Of a stretch of DNA of 64,000 nt, positions 12,676-23,954 are shown piece after piece (position 1 is the first letter of the stretch; the number at the start of each line of letters is the position of its first letter). This DNA is from Liopterus haemorrhoidalis (taxonomy: Eukaryota > Arthropoda > Insecta > Coleoptera > Dytiscidae): assembly GCA_963971575.1 (NCBI GenBank), contig OZ020616.1:31600306-31664305 (forward strand). Reading direction: 5' to 3'. The notes beneath the pieces are model-generated. The model saw only the letters and a program-made list of their open reading frames with translations, had not been told where the DNA came from and searched no databases. A program made the translations under genes and the position numbers.

Positions 12676-12887
12676 ATGGTAAATGTTGGCGAGTTTCTCA
12701 GTTATTTGAACGTATTGGTACAATGGATGAACGACGACGTTGTGTGCTCTGCGGCAAAATTGTTAGCAACACCAGAAATCATTATTATGTTCATTTTCCC
12801 GGCCGGTATTCCTGTAATCTCTGTTCAGCTGTGTACACTCGCAGTGATACCCTGCTATTGCATGTTCGTACTAAACACCCAGCATAG
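12676..12887 (+). CDS. Alternative 3' zinc-finger exon 4 (no internal start of its own)
   Basis: Found by reading the frame set by the acceptor gtattgtttcag: two bases, then GKCWRVSQLFERIGTMDERR, finger 1 CVLCGKIVSNTRNHYYVH, finger 2 CNLC...HVRTKH with YTRSDTLLLH, then PA and a stop at 12885-12887. About 70 residues. A longer open frame (12586-12897) overlaps it in another frame and is a shadow. Finger 1 is closest to that of the 9894 exon, suggesting these two arose by duplication. No obvious polyadenylation signal was pinned down. Confidence 0.87.
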
Positions 12888-13233
12888 CAATAATTAATTG
12901 CTCCTTGAGCATTTGAGGCTTCGGTGGTACATGAACTGTCAACGACATATTCATTTGCGTAATGAACCAACTGAACTAATACTAACGCTTTTGAATTAAT
13001 CTTAACAAACAAATCCAAGTTTAAAATATGTATTTATTGTATTTAGTGCGAGACTACCTCAATTTTTAAACTTGTAAAATTATATATTAGGTGAGAATAT
13101 TATATGTAACTGTATTAATAATTTTAATTTGTACCTTAAGCCAAAGACGTAGTTGTTAATTAACCTTAACACTTTTTTTTGTAAATATTTAGTGTCTAAT
13201 GCGGATCAATTGTAAAAAACATTATGTTTGCAG

Positions 13234-13469
13234 AGACAAATGGTCCGCCATACTCGTATCACAACATGTTTGAACAAGTGAGTGAAAATTCATTTTCGTG
13301 GCGGTGCAAAACTTGCTGCAAGGAAGTCACCAATCGTTGGCATCATTTTCACTCACACACATCGCAACGTTCTTTTTGTCCATACTGCCCCGCTACTTAC
13401 AGTCGCATTGACACATTGCGAAGTCATATGCGTACAAAGCATGGGAGTTTGCTTGCCAAACCCTTTTAA
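13234..13469 (+). CDS. Alternative 3' zinc-finger exon 5
   Basis: Begins after attatgtttgcag with the same two-base overhang and encodes about 78 residues. Finger 1 is CKTCCKEVTNRWHHFHSH and finger 2 is CPYCPATYSRIDTLRSHMRTKH, ending SLLAKPF and a stop. Finger 1 shares TNRWHH with the SNRWHH of the 9031 exon. Candidate AATAAA at 13834-13839 before an A-rich run. It is the last finger exon I can find in the window and may close the locus. Confidence 0.87.
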
Positions 13470-13833
13470 AGAGATCAAAGACTACATTTGTCAAGTAATA
13501 TGATGTACAGATACAATTAATGTACAATTTTTAGTAAGATGTTGCTCAATGTTGTTAAATGTTTAATTGTTAGTTAGCCATATTATTTTTATAAAATAGC
13601 TAAAAAGTACAACGGTAATTTCAAAAATATTAAATTATTATTTTCAACTGCAAACATTTTTATATTTAAATTGGATGTGTTTCACTAGGTGTGAATACTA
13701 TAGATATTATTTATTTAGAATTTTCACAAATTCTTAACTATCAAAATGATCAGAACACTGTATATAAGCGCATAATTTTTAGGATATACAAATACTTAAA
13801 ATGAAATTTAAGTAAATATAGAATCTCAATTTT

Positions 13834-13839
13834 AATAAA
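13834..13839 (+). promoter_or_regulatory. Candidate polyadenylation signal of exon 5
   Basis: AATAAA followed directly by an A-rich stretch, 365 bp after the stop codon at 13469. Plausible but unproven. Confidence 0.4.
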
Positions 13840-14521
13840 GAAAAAAAAAAAATAAATAAAAAATGTAAAGTAATTGTGAATATGTATATGTGGTTTTATT
13901 AAAATGTATATAATTCATTTATATTTATTATTTTCCAGGCATATTTTTAAGTTATTAGGTTTATGTAGTAATGCCTACTGCAATTTTGTTTCTTACAAAA
14001 AGATGAGAGGAAGGTGAAAATGCACTATTTCTAAGTATTTTAATCAGCAACAAGACTATTTACTAGTTTTCAGATGTTTTGTACAGATATTTAGGGTAAT
14101 AATCCTACCTTTCATATAATATTTTCGAGCTGCTCACGGTAGGTGTCAAAATATTTGTTTTTATATTAAAAAATCCACCAAATCGTAATTACAAAGATAA
14201 TTTTAGTTTTTCAAAGGCTTGTTCGCACAATTTGGGTAAAATCTGCTTAAATCTTGATACAATAAAAATCTAGATGCTAGAAAGGAAAACGATAAATAAA
14301 TGTTTGTTTTAGTACATAGTATTTGATATAAAAATGTTTCGTTGATAAACTAAAAATGAATAATTAATGTATGTAACTTTGATTTAAATATACCTATTCG
14401 TCAAGAATCGTGATGCCGATCGATGGGCTTAGAGACTATAAACAAATATATAACTTTTTATAGGTAAACCTTTTTAAAACAACAGTGCCAAAGTAGCAAA
14501 ATCCAAACTAATCTTATAGAC

Positions 14522-15349
14522 CAGTGTTTTTCAACCCGCTGACCGATTCCGGTCCGCAGAAAATCCCTGCAGGTCCGCGAAATATTTTGACCGAATCATG
14601 TAGATGCACACTTCTATTCACGAGTATATAGCACATTTTTAGTCGACTCAGAAGCTAACGTTTGTCCGAACCATGATTTATTTAATATGTACTAGCCCCA
14701 ATACAACGCCTCTCGCGACTATTTTTCATACTTCTGAAGAAGCTAGATCCTTGGAATAGTCGTTTATAAAAGGAAGATCTAGAAATGTTTCCACTTTTGG
14801 AAGAATTTTTGATTGCTGCTGTTGTTAACCAGAAAGTCATATTCAACAACAAGTAAACATTTAAGAGCATTAGCTGAAAATTTTAATAATTATTTCCCTG
14901 AAAATGAGGATCCTGGTAAAGGTAACCTCTGGATTAATAATCCATTCTTGAAAGATATTTAGTCGTGTACTTTATCCTCGTGAAATAGAAAAGCTGATCG
15001 AGTTGTCTTGTGATGTCAAATTATTAGTCATTTATTCCACTTCCTATGTGGGAAAATATTTTTTCGGCAATGTCACATAAAAACCAAACAGAGAAATCGA
15101 ATGGATGGTAACGCAACGCTTCGTCTCTCAGAAACAATTCTGCAGCCACGTATATCAAATTTTCTAGCAAAGAAGCAGCAGCAGATGTCGCACTAAAAAT
15201 TGTAATTATATAATTGTATCGCATACACCTATATAATAATAAAATACTACACATATTGCTTTTTGTTTGTGTGTTAGCTTTCAACCGGCCCGCGAAATAT
15301 TTATCCTATTTTCAACGGTCCGCGGGGACAAAAAGGTTGAAGAACACTG
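14522..15349 (+). mobile_element. hAT element with transposase C-terminal remnants
   Basis: The inverted termini CAGTGTTTTTCAACCC and GGTTGAAGAACACTG are flanked by a perfect 8-bp TSD, ttatagac (14514-14521 and 15350-15357). Broken plus-strand frames keep pieces of a hAT (ZBED-like) transposase tail, for example LIELSCD and NREIEWM. A second, larger-by-insertion copy lies at 40953-44909. Confidence 0.85.
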
Positions 15350-15629
15350 TTATAGACAACAACTTTTTGATGTATTGTAATATGACATCTAGAAAGAATT
15401 TAATTATATATTTTGTCTTGATTTGTGTTCTCTTATATTTTACTTTCAGTAATAATAAATATGTCTGGAGAGATATTGATTCATTGTCTATTAAGATTAG
15501 CTGCGCACAATACCGTCAGATAATCACTCTTATGACCATTTGCCTATAATGTCTTTGAACTACTCATATCACGTACGTTCGTTTAATTTTTGTTATATTT
15601 GAATATATTCACATAAACGTACGTTTTTT

Positions 15630-15965
15630 TTTTTTTAACATTCCCGTCCCCTACAATAGAGCCAGTGCCTAGTATAAATGGCGCCCCCATGCAAACTTTA
15701 AAACGGCACCCCCTTTTTAAAAATTGACAAAAGAAAGGTAAAACAAATATGTCCCTTCCGACAAGGCGATCCATACCGTGCATAACTCGCTTACTGTGTC
15801 GGGCCGCCCCTGAATGGAGCAGACAGACCGAAACCAAAAGATATGATAAGATAAAGCTCATCACTTGTATTTTTGAAATGAGGACCTTTTTTGCTCATCA
15901 TTTGTATTTTTGAAGTGACGACTTTTTTTTTTTAGGTCATCACTTATATTTTCACACTTGTCCAT
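15630..15965. repeat. hAT-derived scrap with GAGGACC/GTGATGAGC motif repeats
   Basis: Contains the phrases ggcgcccccatgc and two or three imperfect copies of a motif pairing atcacttgtatttttgaa with a gaggacctttttt-like run. The same motif expands in hAT-like elements at 27.3, 33-34.5, 38.2, 40, 44.6 and 57.7 kb. Termini not resolved. Confidence 0.4.
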
Positions 15966-15969
15966 TTAA

Positions 15970-16326
15970 AGGGCGTATCACACTAGAACGCTATCCAAGT
16001 TTTATTTTGTAAGTCTTCTTCCAGGATTTAAGTCTACACGTCTTCAGCTATCACACGCGAAACAGGGAAAAGTAACTTGCGTTTGCGTACATAACGTAAA
16101 CAATACACATCTCACTTAATCTGACTGAGAGGGAGCGGTAGCGCACGCGTATTTGACGACTGATTTCTTCTGTCTTCTAGAGACAGGGAAAATATATCGC
16201 GATGTATTTGCTCAGACTTAAAGATCTAGGTTTTTTGTTATGCTAACACACACACAAGACTTCGATTCGAATGCAAAGACTCTTCCAAGTTAAGACTTGA
16301 ATAATAACTCTAGTGTGATACGGCCT
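15970..16326. mobile_element. PIF/Harbinger-like MITE (357 bp)
   Basis: The inverted termini AGGGCGTATCACACTAGA and CTAGTGTGATACGGCCT are flanked by TAA at 15967-15969 and 16327-16329. No ORF. Confidence 0.75.
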
Positions 16327-16670
16327 TAAGACATCATAAAAGATGATAATACCCTCCTCAAATATTTCCTCCTCCCCCCCAGATTTTCCTCAAATATTTC
16401 CTGGCCCCTCCAGATTTGTTTCATGCGTGTGCATATTTCCTCAACTCCAATTTTACTGCAGACGCAAGTAAATATAATTTTTTTTGTTGTATTTAGAGTA
16501 GCAAGTAATAATTTTTTCTACTGTAATTAATACTAGAGAAGGATCTGGGGGCTGCAAAAAATAACGAAATAGTCCAACCCGGAGAGAAAAAACATTTATA
16601 AATATATATTTTAAATCGAAACCTAAACACAGTAATTAGTAAAATTTAAAAAAATTGTCTTAGAGTACGT

Positions 16671-17220
16671 CAGAGATGGGCGTCTACGCGTTTTGAATTT
16701 TTTACGTCTACGTGTAAATTTACCGTAGACAGCGTAGAGAAGTGTAGACTGTGTAGACACGTAGAATCTAGCGTAGAATAATGAAAAATGAGGTTCTGTA
16801 ACGTTTAAAAAAATAAAATACCGCCAGTTTTATGCAGAAGAGGTAGTAAAGAACTCAAATTTAATATTTTTGACAGCTTTCTGATTAAAACAAATACTAA
16901 ATTTTAATTTTACTTTAGTAGTTCATACGGACAGAAACCAAGTAATTCATATTGTCCATAACAACATACGATTTGTGAGATAACATTTTTGGAAACAATA
17001 TATGTAATTAGAACTACATAAAATTGAAATAAACATAAACATTAAAGTAAACTATTTAAACTATTACCATTCTATTATTTCAAATATTACATTTAAACGT
17101 ACTGCGCATGTACAGTTTACATTCTACATTCGACACGTAAACAAAGACATATTCTACTTGACATGTTTACGCGTAAAATCTACATTAGTCTACATCATGT
17201 ATTCTACGCGCCCATCACTG
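16671..17220. mobile_element. hAT MITE (550 bp)
   Basis: The termini CAGAGATGGGCG and CGCCCATCACTG are flanked by a perfect 8-bp TSD, gagtacgt (16663-16670, 17221-17228). The interior near both ends is rich in TCTACG/CGTAGA words. Confidence 0.8.
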
Positions 17221-17754
17221 GAGTACGTTTAAGATAACTTCATCACAGGCGAATATTACCAGTCCCTTGCGCAGAAACCAATTTTCGTCCATTACATTAC
17301 CAACAGCTAGCTTGACACATTTCAGTGGCGTCACTTACTTTGATTTGTGTTTAACTACACATATTGTGCGATGTTCTTTGTTTATTTCCGTTATTATTAT
17401 TTATTTCTCGTACGTTTCGAGGTATACCGTGTACTAAAATGAGTAAAAATGTATTTGAAATACATTATTTTGTGTGTTTGGTATCCACAACAATTGTTTA
17501 AAACCCTAATGTACGTCAATGTGATCAGCTGTTTTCTCGCGCAGAATTGGTGACGTAATTTATGATACCTGTGATGAAATTAAGATGAACATACTCTACA
17601 ATCTCTTTGTGAATTTAAACTTCCCGGCTTTAAAAATCCTGACATGCGTATTAAAGAGATGGCTCTCAGAAACCGGCCCTAAGTGACGCTCATTTTGTTT
17701 AGGAAAAGCTCGCTTCAACAGGAGAGCTCAAGACAACTTAGAAAAATGACAATT

Positions 17755-18183
17755 TTAGTTAGTTTTGCTTAAACGTTTGGAATAGTCTATACTGAACATC
17801 CAATGACCGAGTGCGTGATTATTATCTCTGCATTCTGAGTAAAGTATATAAGCAGAAGGGGGGGGGGGGTTCATATATTTGGCGCAGTATTGGCCCGAGA
17901 TGCTGAATATTCGTTTGCATTCGGCATTTGTCCCAGGTAGGGTGAAAATAAATGCTGCCAATTTTTCTAGCAGAAGTGGTTTCACTTCTCTATTTGCTCT
18001 ATTCGTGCTTTCCAAAATTATTATCCATCTGTTAATTAAAGGTACGGATTCCTCTTCCCATTTTTCTAGATTTATGCTGAGAATATTGTAAACAATAGCT
18101 GCAGTACTCAATTCGGTTATGGTTATATCTATGCTACAGCCACACACAAGCAGACTAGCGAGAGTAACATTTTCTGTCACCAT
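17755..18183 (-). pseudogene. hAT transposase dimerisation-domain remnant
   Basis: A 142-codon minus-strand frame contains LPGTNAECKRIFSISGQYC, which matches the hAT C-terminal dimerisation core (P-x-T-N-A-x-x-E/K-R-x-F-S). It stops shortly after and has no DDE catalytic region or zinc-finger N-terminus. The flanks (gcttaaacgtttggaatag near 17.77 kb, cgcttaaacgtatggaata near 18.44 kb) resemble the ends of the GCGGAACTAG MITE family, so it may have been captured by such an element. Confidence 0.6.
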
Positions 18184-18644
18184 TTAACAAACAATGAAAG
18201 AGTATATTTAGAGTTCTTTCATAAAAAGTAAGAGTAAAGAGGATATTACTTAGAAAAGAATATAGTATTCTAAAAAAGAGTACTTACGTCAGCCTATTAA
18301 TAATAAATAAAAAAGAGGCGATATCCTGTTACGCTGTTATACCTTGTATATAGGATCAATAAGGAAATTGTTCTAGTTTTAAGAAACACGTTGGATTTAC
18401 GAAATGTTGAAGAAAATAAAAATCCTGTTTACTTCCGCTTAAACGTATGGAATAAACCTTATTTTTAAATTTGCCCCTGTTGTGAAAATGAATCAGCGGC
18501 GCCTATGTTAGTTTTCGCATGACTAAGGTGTTTTGACGTTTGTCATTTGTATACTTTTGACGTTTGGTTAAAATTCTGTAGGAATTTCTTGTTCATGAAA
18601 TTTAATGAAAATTTCAGTTTGAATTGTAATATTTAAAATAAAAA

Positions 18645-21140
18645 ATGGCAGATTATTTTGATGAAATGGGTTGGCAGCCACTTGGTCCTGGTGAAACGCC
18701 AAATAATCTTTTACATTTAGTAAGGTTACTTCGAGATTTTAACATGTTCGAAGAATTAGGAGAAACTGTTCGATTACCACCTCCTGCTTCTAAAGATGTT
18801 GTAGAAAATCTTCCAAGTGTCAGCGTTACTGAGCCAGGTATTTATAAGTATAATTTACTGAAATTGTAATTCATTTCTTAACTGTTACTAAAATTGAATA
18901 CAATTAATAAACTACATAATGCTCCTACTTTTTGTTATTGTAGATAAACAGTGTCCTGTTTGCCTGAAAAATCATTCCGTTGGTGAAACAGCTTTACAAT
19001 TACCATGTAAACATGAATATCATCCACCTTGTATTAGACCTTGGTTGTTAAAGGTATGTTTTAATACAGTGTTGTAACGATTTTTAGACCAATTTACTTG
19101 ATACAGTTTCTGCTAATACTAGGTAACGAAATAAGTATAATTTTTCATATTTTAAACTGGCCGAGTATCCATTACCTTGTATGTTTTTATGGTTTGATAG
19201 GTATGGCCAAGAAACCCGTATACCATCATTCAAGTGTCTGTCTAGTACATCGGTTCCCAACCTGTGCTTCGTGGAGCCCTTAGTGCTCCGTCTGCACTTC
19301 TAGGGGGTTCCGCAGCCGTTCGATAAAAAATAAATAAAAAAAATTGAATAAAATCAAAACAATTAGTAATAAAAAACAGAATAAAAATAAGAAAACTGGA
19401 AATTACATTCTGAATGAAAATTTGCCAAGTTGAATGTATATATGTCTGAGTGATTTCTGACTCTAGCTGGAATGTGATCGGTGAGGTGCATTGTTGTTTG
19501 AAAAATCTCTCAGTTCACAATGATGTGAACTGAAATACTTCAAAAGGAATTTTGGATAAAATTAATTTTTCAAAAGATACCATCTTTTATCTCTTTTTAT
19601 ATAAATATACACAGGGAGACAACTTTTACCCCGGAACATAGGATAATATCATTGAAATCTACACTTTTGCGATTGCTGCTCCCCATATTAACTTACCAAC
19701 TCCATAATGGTATCAATTGAAAGAGAATTTTTACCTATTCCTAATGATACCAAAAACTTTTGCAATCGATTTTGATATTTTCAGTTTTTTTTTTATTTCT
19801 TTTACTATGAAAAGTGGCAAAATTCATAATGAATTTGTTTTTTAAATAATCACGCATCGCAATGAATTTGATATGTTAAAATAAAACAATGTAATTTTAC
19901 CTGTCTTTCGAAAATCAAAATCATAATAAAAAAATTATAACATTTTTTTTCTTTCTACTTTTTACAGTGGAGAAATGGTCGATTATATCGTTGAAGCAAA
20001 GAATTTGCAGCTTATCGTGTTCCATACTCAAAATATTTAAGTCGACAAATTTTTCCTGAGACATAGTCGTGAGGCAACCTTAACTCAACTATAGCAGTTC
20101 CTAGTAGCGCTAAAAGGGCACTGCCGAACCTTTCCATGGAGCCACGGATCAGTGGCATTTCTAGTTACTTTTTGTTTTATGTCTAGACGCTAAGCTACCG
20201 CCGAATCGTTTTGTCGGGAGCTAAGTCTTATAGTTTTGACACATAAAATCTAAAGTAATCGACATCTTTTCGTGGGAAATGACAGGAGTTTTCCTGGGCC
20301 CCCAATGGGTGGGGGCCTCTAAGCAATTGCTTATTTTGCTTATACGTAAATCCGCCCCTGCCATTACCTAGAAACGCATTACCCGTGTATGCATGTACAG
20401 TAATGTTTAAATTTGTACATGTATGCCGCTATTTGGTGCGGAACTTGCCAATAGATGGCAGTTCTGTATTTCCTATCGTCTAATAGTTAATTGCAAATTA
20501 TATTATCGTTTTATATATTTCACTTTAACGTGAGCGTTATGTTCTACTCTCTTCGTTTTAAAGTAGTGAAATACCGTAGGGAAGCACGGGACACCCACTA
20601 GTAGTATATATACCATATTTACAGACGATAAATAATTTTTGAAATATCGTTCTTGACGTGATAACTGCAAAAATATGTTCCACACATTCAATATGCGGGT
20701 CTATTGGTCGCCCTCATTTATTACATACCTGCAAAAGTGTATGAAAACCATCTTGCTGAAACCTCTTCGTAGAATGAAAATTTTGATATACCTATAACCT
20801 ACATATGTAGGGAACAAAAAGCGGGATTTGATTATATATTCAAAACCCGCTTTTGTTCTGTCATAGTTCCAAATTATGCGATTTCATATGGGCCTTTTAG
20901 GCTTTGGGATCCTATTATTATTATTATAAGTAGTGTTATTGAAAACATCTGTCTATGAAAATTACTTTCTTCTACGAAAATTACAAATTTTTATTGTTGT
21001 TTCAGACTAATTCTTGTCCTCTCTGTCGTCACGAGTTACCAACTGATGATGAAAATTATGAAGCTTACAGAAAGGAAAAAATAAGAGCGAAAGCAAGAGA
21101 AGAGGATATAGAAAATTTACACAACTCTATGTTTTCATAG
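18645..21140 (+). CDS. RNF181: RING-H2 E3 ubiquitin ligase, RNF181 family (three exons)
   Basis: The exons are 18645-18837, 18944-19053 and 21006-21140, with donors CCAG|gtattt and AAAG|gtatgt and acceptors attgtag and gtttcag; intron phases are 1 and 0. The protein is 145 aa, like its homologues (about 150). It starts [23 protein letters not shown] (residues 45-57) is the conserved lead-in to the RING. RING-H2 ligands are C68, C71, C86, H88, H91, C94, C105 and C108, with W98 in the E2-contact loop. The tail [14 protein letters not shown]...NLHNSMFS closely matches the family signature. It transfers ubiquitin from an E2 to substrates; insect targets cannot be told from sequence. AATAAA at 21163-21168. 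Intron 2 (about 1.95 kb) is filled with repeats. Confidence 0.93.
19240..20360. repeat. hAT-like repeat debris in RNF181 intron 2
   Basis: Near 19.25 kb 'atcggttcccaacctgtgc' and 'ttcgtggagccc' resemble hAT (Charlie-like) ends. Near 20.15 kb cagtggcatttctag and near 20.36 kb cgcccctgcc look like ends of a second element. No clean TSD could be read. Confidence 0.45.
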
Positions 21141-21162
21141 GTACAACTTGTATCACAGTTTA

Positions 21163-21168
21163 AATAAA
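21163..21168 (+). promoter_or_regulatory. Polyadenylation signal of RNF181
   Basis: AATAAA 23 bp after the stop codon at 21140, giving a very short 3' UTR. Confidence 0.7.
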
Positions 21169-22195
21169 ATAATTTTGTTACATATTTGTTTATGGGGTTT
21201 GTGATTAGTTTATTATTATAATAATTTATATAAAATCTATACATGATCATGACATGGTTGGTTTATATACATAAGATAATATATATAATACATATTAAGG
21301 CATAAGAATAAGAAATAAAAAAAGACAGTACACAAGAAAAAAAAAAAAAAAATACAAGGCGTTTATATAGGGGAAACTACCTAACTGCCCTGACATCTGG
21401 TGGCGATTTTCGGAAGATACGAGAATGACATTGTTTTGTTTTGTTCAATGGAGAAATACGTGTTTTGTGGTTGTTTGCGTTTTATTTTTGTGAATCATGG
21501 TAAAAAACAATTAATTTTGTTGTGTGCCGCAATGTAAATCGTGAATAAATAAGAATCCCACTTAAACATTCCATAATTTTCCTAAATCGGGAACAATATC
21601 AATTGAAATGACATTTGGAGGTTGAGAGAAAGTGGATTGTAGCTCTCTATCATACAAAAATGGATCCAAAAACTAAAAATGGCCAGAAATCCAAGCCCAT
21701 AAATGCGTGTGTGCTTGTTGCATTTTATAGGTCGTATAGGGGCAGATAAGGTAAGTTCTCCGTTTCTAGACCGCCAGTCGTAGCTACGTGTGACGGTTCG
21801 ACCGGTCCTATTATCCCTGTATAAACTGCTACTCTTACTATTTCAATTACTTCATCTATTATACATAGACTTTTTTTTCCTAAACCCGGATAATTTTGAG
21901 CTTTTGCTCAAAACAAAAAGTAGCGTCTTCTACGCTAAGTAAAGGTGTTTTTTCAGAGGTTTGTTTTTCGAATTGTCAACACTGTTTCCAGCTACGGCCA
22001 TTTTGACAGCTGATTTGTACTCGGTTTGGTTTGTCATTTCACCATGAATAGACATATGCCAGAACTTACCGTGCGCTACGTCCATTTTACGGTTGTCATA
22101 ATCGTTCATCCTAGCAAGTAATTCGAATAACCATGGATCGTTTTCGTACCACGCATACTCTGATAATACGCATCCGCAGAGACGTCGTACAGTAC

Positions 22196-22722
22196 GCACC
22201 GAAGAAACTGTTGCTGTTGTGGAGCGTAGTTTTGAGGTAGACTCGAATGAGTCGATTTGCCATCGTGTACAGCAATTGGCAGAGCTGTCCTTAGACCGGG
22301 GCGAGCGGGGCCCAGGCCCTGGGCCCCGCGCTTTGAGGGCCCCGCAGCCTTTGCTTTACTACTAAGTAAAGATAGATATTTATTTTACTTTGTTTTATTT
22401 TTCTTGTGCAAAACAAATAAACAGTATTTATTATTCTTGTCTTGTCATTATAATTAAATTTCAAAATCGAATATTATTCTGCAGATTTTAAATTATAAAA
22501 AAAATTGTTTAAGAGGCCCCAAAATTATTTTTTGGCCCTGGGCCCCGCACTTGCTAGGGCCGGCCCTGGCAATTGGAGCTGTGTCCATTCACTTTATGGA
22601 AGATTTTGCGGAAAGATCTTGGTTTACGAGCTTACTAAATCCAGCTCGTGCCAGAGTTGAAGCCGCATGACCATCGTGTGCGTCGTACGTTCGGTGAATG
22701 GGCCGAAAACGAGAAATAGTCT
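22196..22722 (+). pseudogene. Tc1/mariner-like transposase N-terminal remnant, split by a hAT MITE
   Basis: Read in one frame around the insertion, the plus strand gives VRTEETVAVVERSFEVDSNE up to 22279, then LWKILRKDLGLRAY, an internal stop, and ELKPHDHRVRRTFGEWAENE up to about 22722. This resembles the helix-turn-helix region and the linker before the catalytic domain of mariner-related transposases (LKPxDHxxRRxFxEWA). There is a stop codon within it and no DDE domain. The second half is copied again at about 22996-23140. Confidence 0.6.
22280..22568. mobile_element. hAT MITE (289 bp) inside a transposase remnant
   Basis: The ends CAGAGCTGTCCTTAG and CTAGGGCCGGCCCTG are flanked by a perfect 8-bp TSD, gcaattgg (22272-22279, 22569-22576). 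Inside lies a GGGCCC-rich block and a T-rich stretch. The insertion interrupts the transposase reading frame. Confidence 0.8.
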
Positions 22723-23146
22723 TGATCCAGGCCCTGGGCCCCGCGCTTTGAGGGCCCCGCAGCCTTTGCTTTACTACTAAGTAAAGATAGATATTTATTT
22801 TACTTTGTTTTATTTTTCTTGTGCAAAACAAATAAACAGTATTTATTATTCTTGTCTTGTCATTATAATTAAATTTCAAAATCCAATATTATTTTGCAGA
22901 TTTTAAATTATAAAAAAAATTGTTTAAGAGGCCCCAAAATTATTTTTTGCCCTGGGCCCCGCACTTGCTAGGGCCGGCCCTGGCAATTGGAGCTGTGTCC
23001 ATTCACTTTATGGAAGATTTTGCGGAAAGATCTTGGTTTACGAGCTTACTAAATCCAGCTCGTGCCAGAGTTGAAGCCGCATGACCATCGTGTGCGTCGT
23101 ACGTTCGGTGAATAGGCCGAAAACGAGAAATAGTCTTGATCCTCAT
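22309..23146. repeat. 419-bp tandem duplication
   Basis: Bases from about 22309 to 22727 are repeated almost without change at 22728-23146. Each copy spans most of the hAT MITE plus the downstream transposase fragment. The junction lies where gaaatagtcttgat meets ccaggccctgggcc. By eye, a handful of substitutions separate the copies, so the duplication is recent relative to the element. Confidence 0.8.
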
Positions 23147-23261
23147 TTTCACCACAAAATTTCAAGATGTTCAACTCAGATCTCTGAGTTCAATAACCGG
23201 ACAATATGATGTGTTCTTTATTAATTTTAAAATTGTTATTTTATATCGTGACTATTAACTA

Positions 23262-23315
23262 AGCTCTGATGAAGATTTAAATTAAATCGAAACGTTAGCG
23301 AAGTTAATAAATTTG
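23262..23315 (+). other. Hammerhead-ribozyme-like core
   Basis: CTGATGA (near 23276) is followed by a potential 5-bp stem, gattt/aaatc, and then GAAAC. CUGAUGA - stem II - GAAA is the conserved hammerhead core known from Penelope-like elements and insect satellites. A convincing stem I was not found, so activity is doubtful. It may mark the end of a degraded retroelement. Confidence 0.35.
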
Positions 23316-23954
23316 TTTTTATTTTCTGACTGGTCCGCATCCCATTATCTATCAACTATAAATAATAATTTAATAATAAAATTAAGTGTTTAGAAAATAA
23401 ATAAAGCGCAAGGATTTTTTTAAATCCAAACTTGTACTTTTAATTTAGTAATGCCTGATAAATATATAATGCTAAATTTTCCAAAAAAAAAAAAAAAAAA
23501 AATCAAACAAATTATTAATCTGTAAACGAAAATAATAGAAGACTGTAAAATGAAGAACATTCAGTTAAACCGGTTAAACACTATCAATTTCGTTTTCGTT
23601 CTTCAACAAAAAATAATAAAATTTTATTCCTGTTTTCATTTCCATTCTTTAAAAAAAATCAGTTTATATCCTTATTTTGTTTTCATTCATTCTTCGAATT
23701 AATTATAAGAAAAAGAGTATTTTTATTTATAAATTAACTTAGTTCTCTTTTTAGGGTTTAAAAACTTTTCAAGAACCTGATCATAAATTTTTTTATATGT
23801 TTATATAATTTTTTAAAGCCGAGAACAATCGTTGAACAACTTATTGTGTATGGAATAGTCATAATTGTTGTGATTAATTTGTATATTTCAAGAAATACTG
23901 TTAGCAATATTCTTATTGAAATAAAAAGATCAATATAGAAAAACAATGACAACA

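Noticed and set aside
12586..12897. 103-codon ORF starting MIRQECLNLIG
   Set aside because: Overlaps the true zinc-finger exon 4 in another frame and reads through its splice acceptor.
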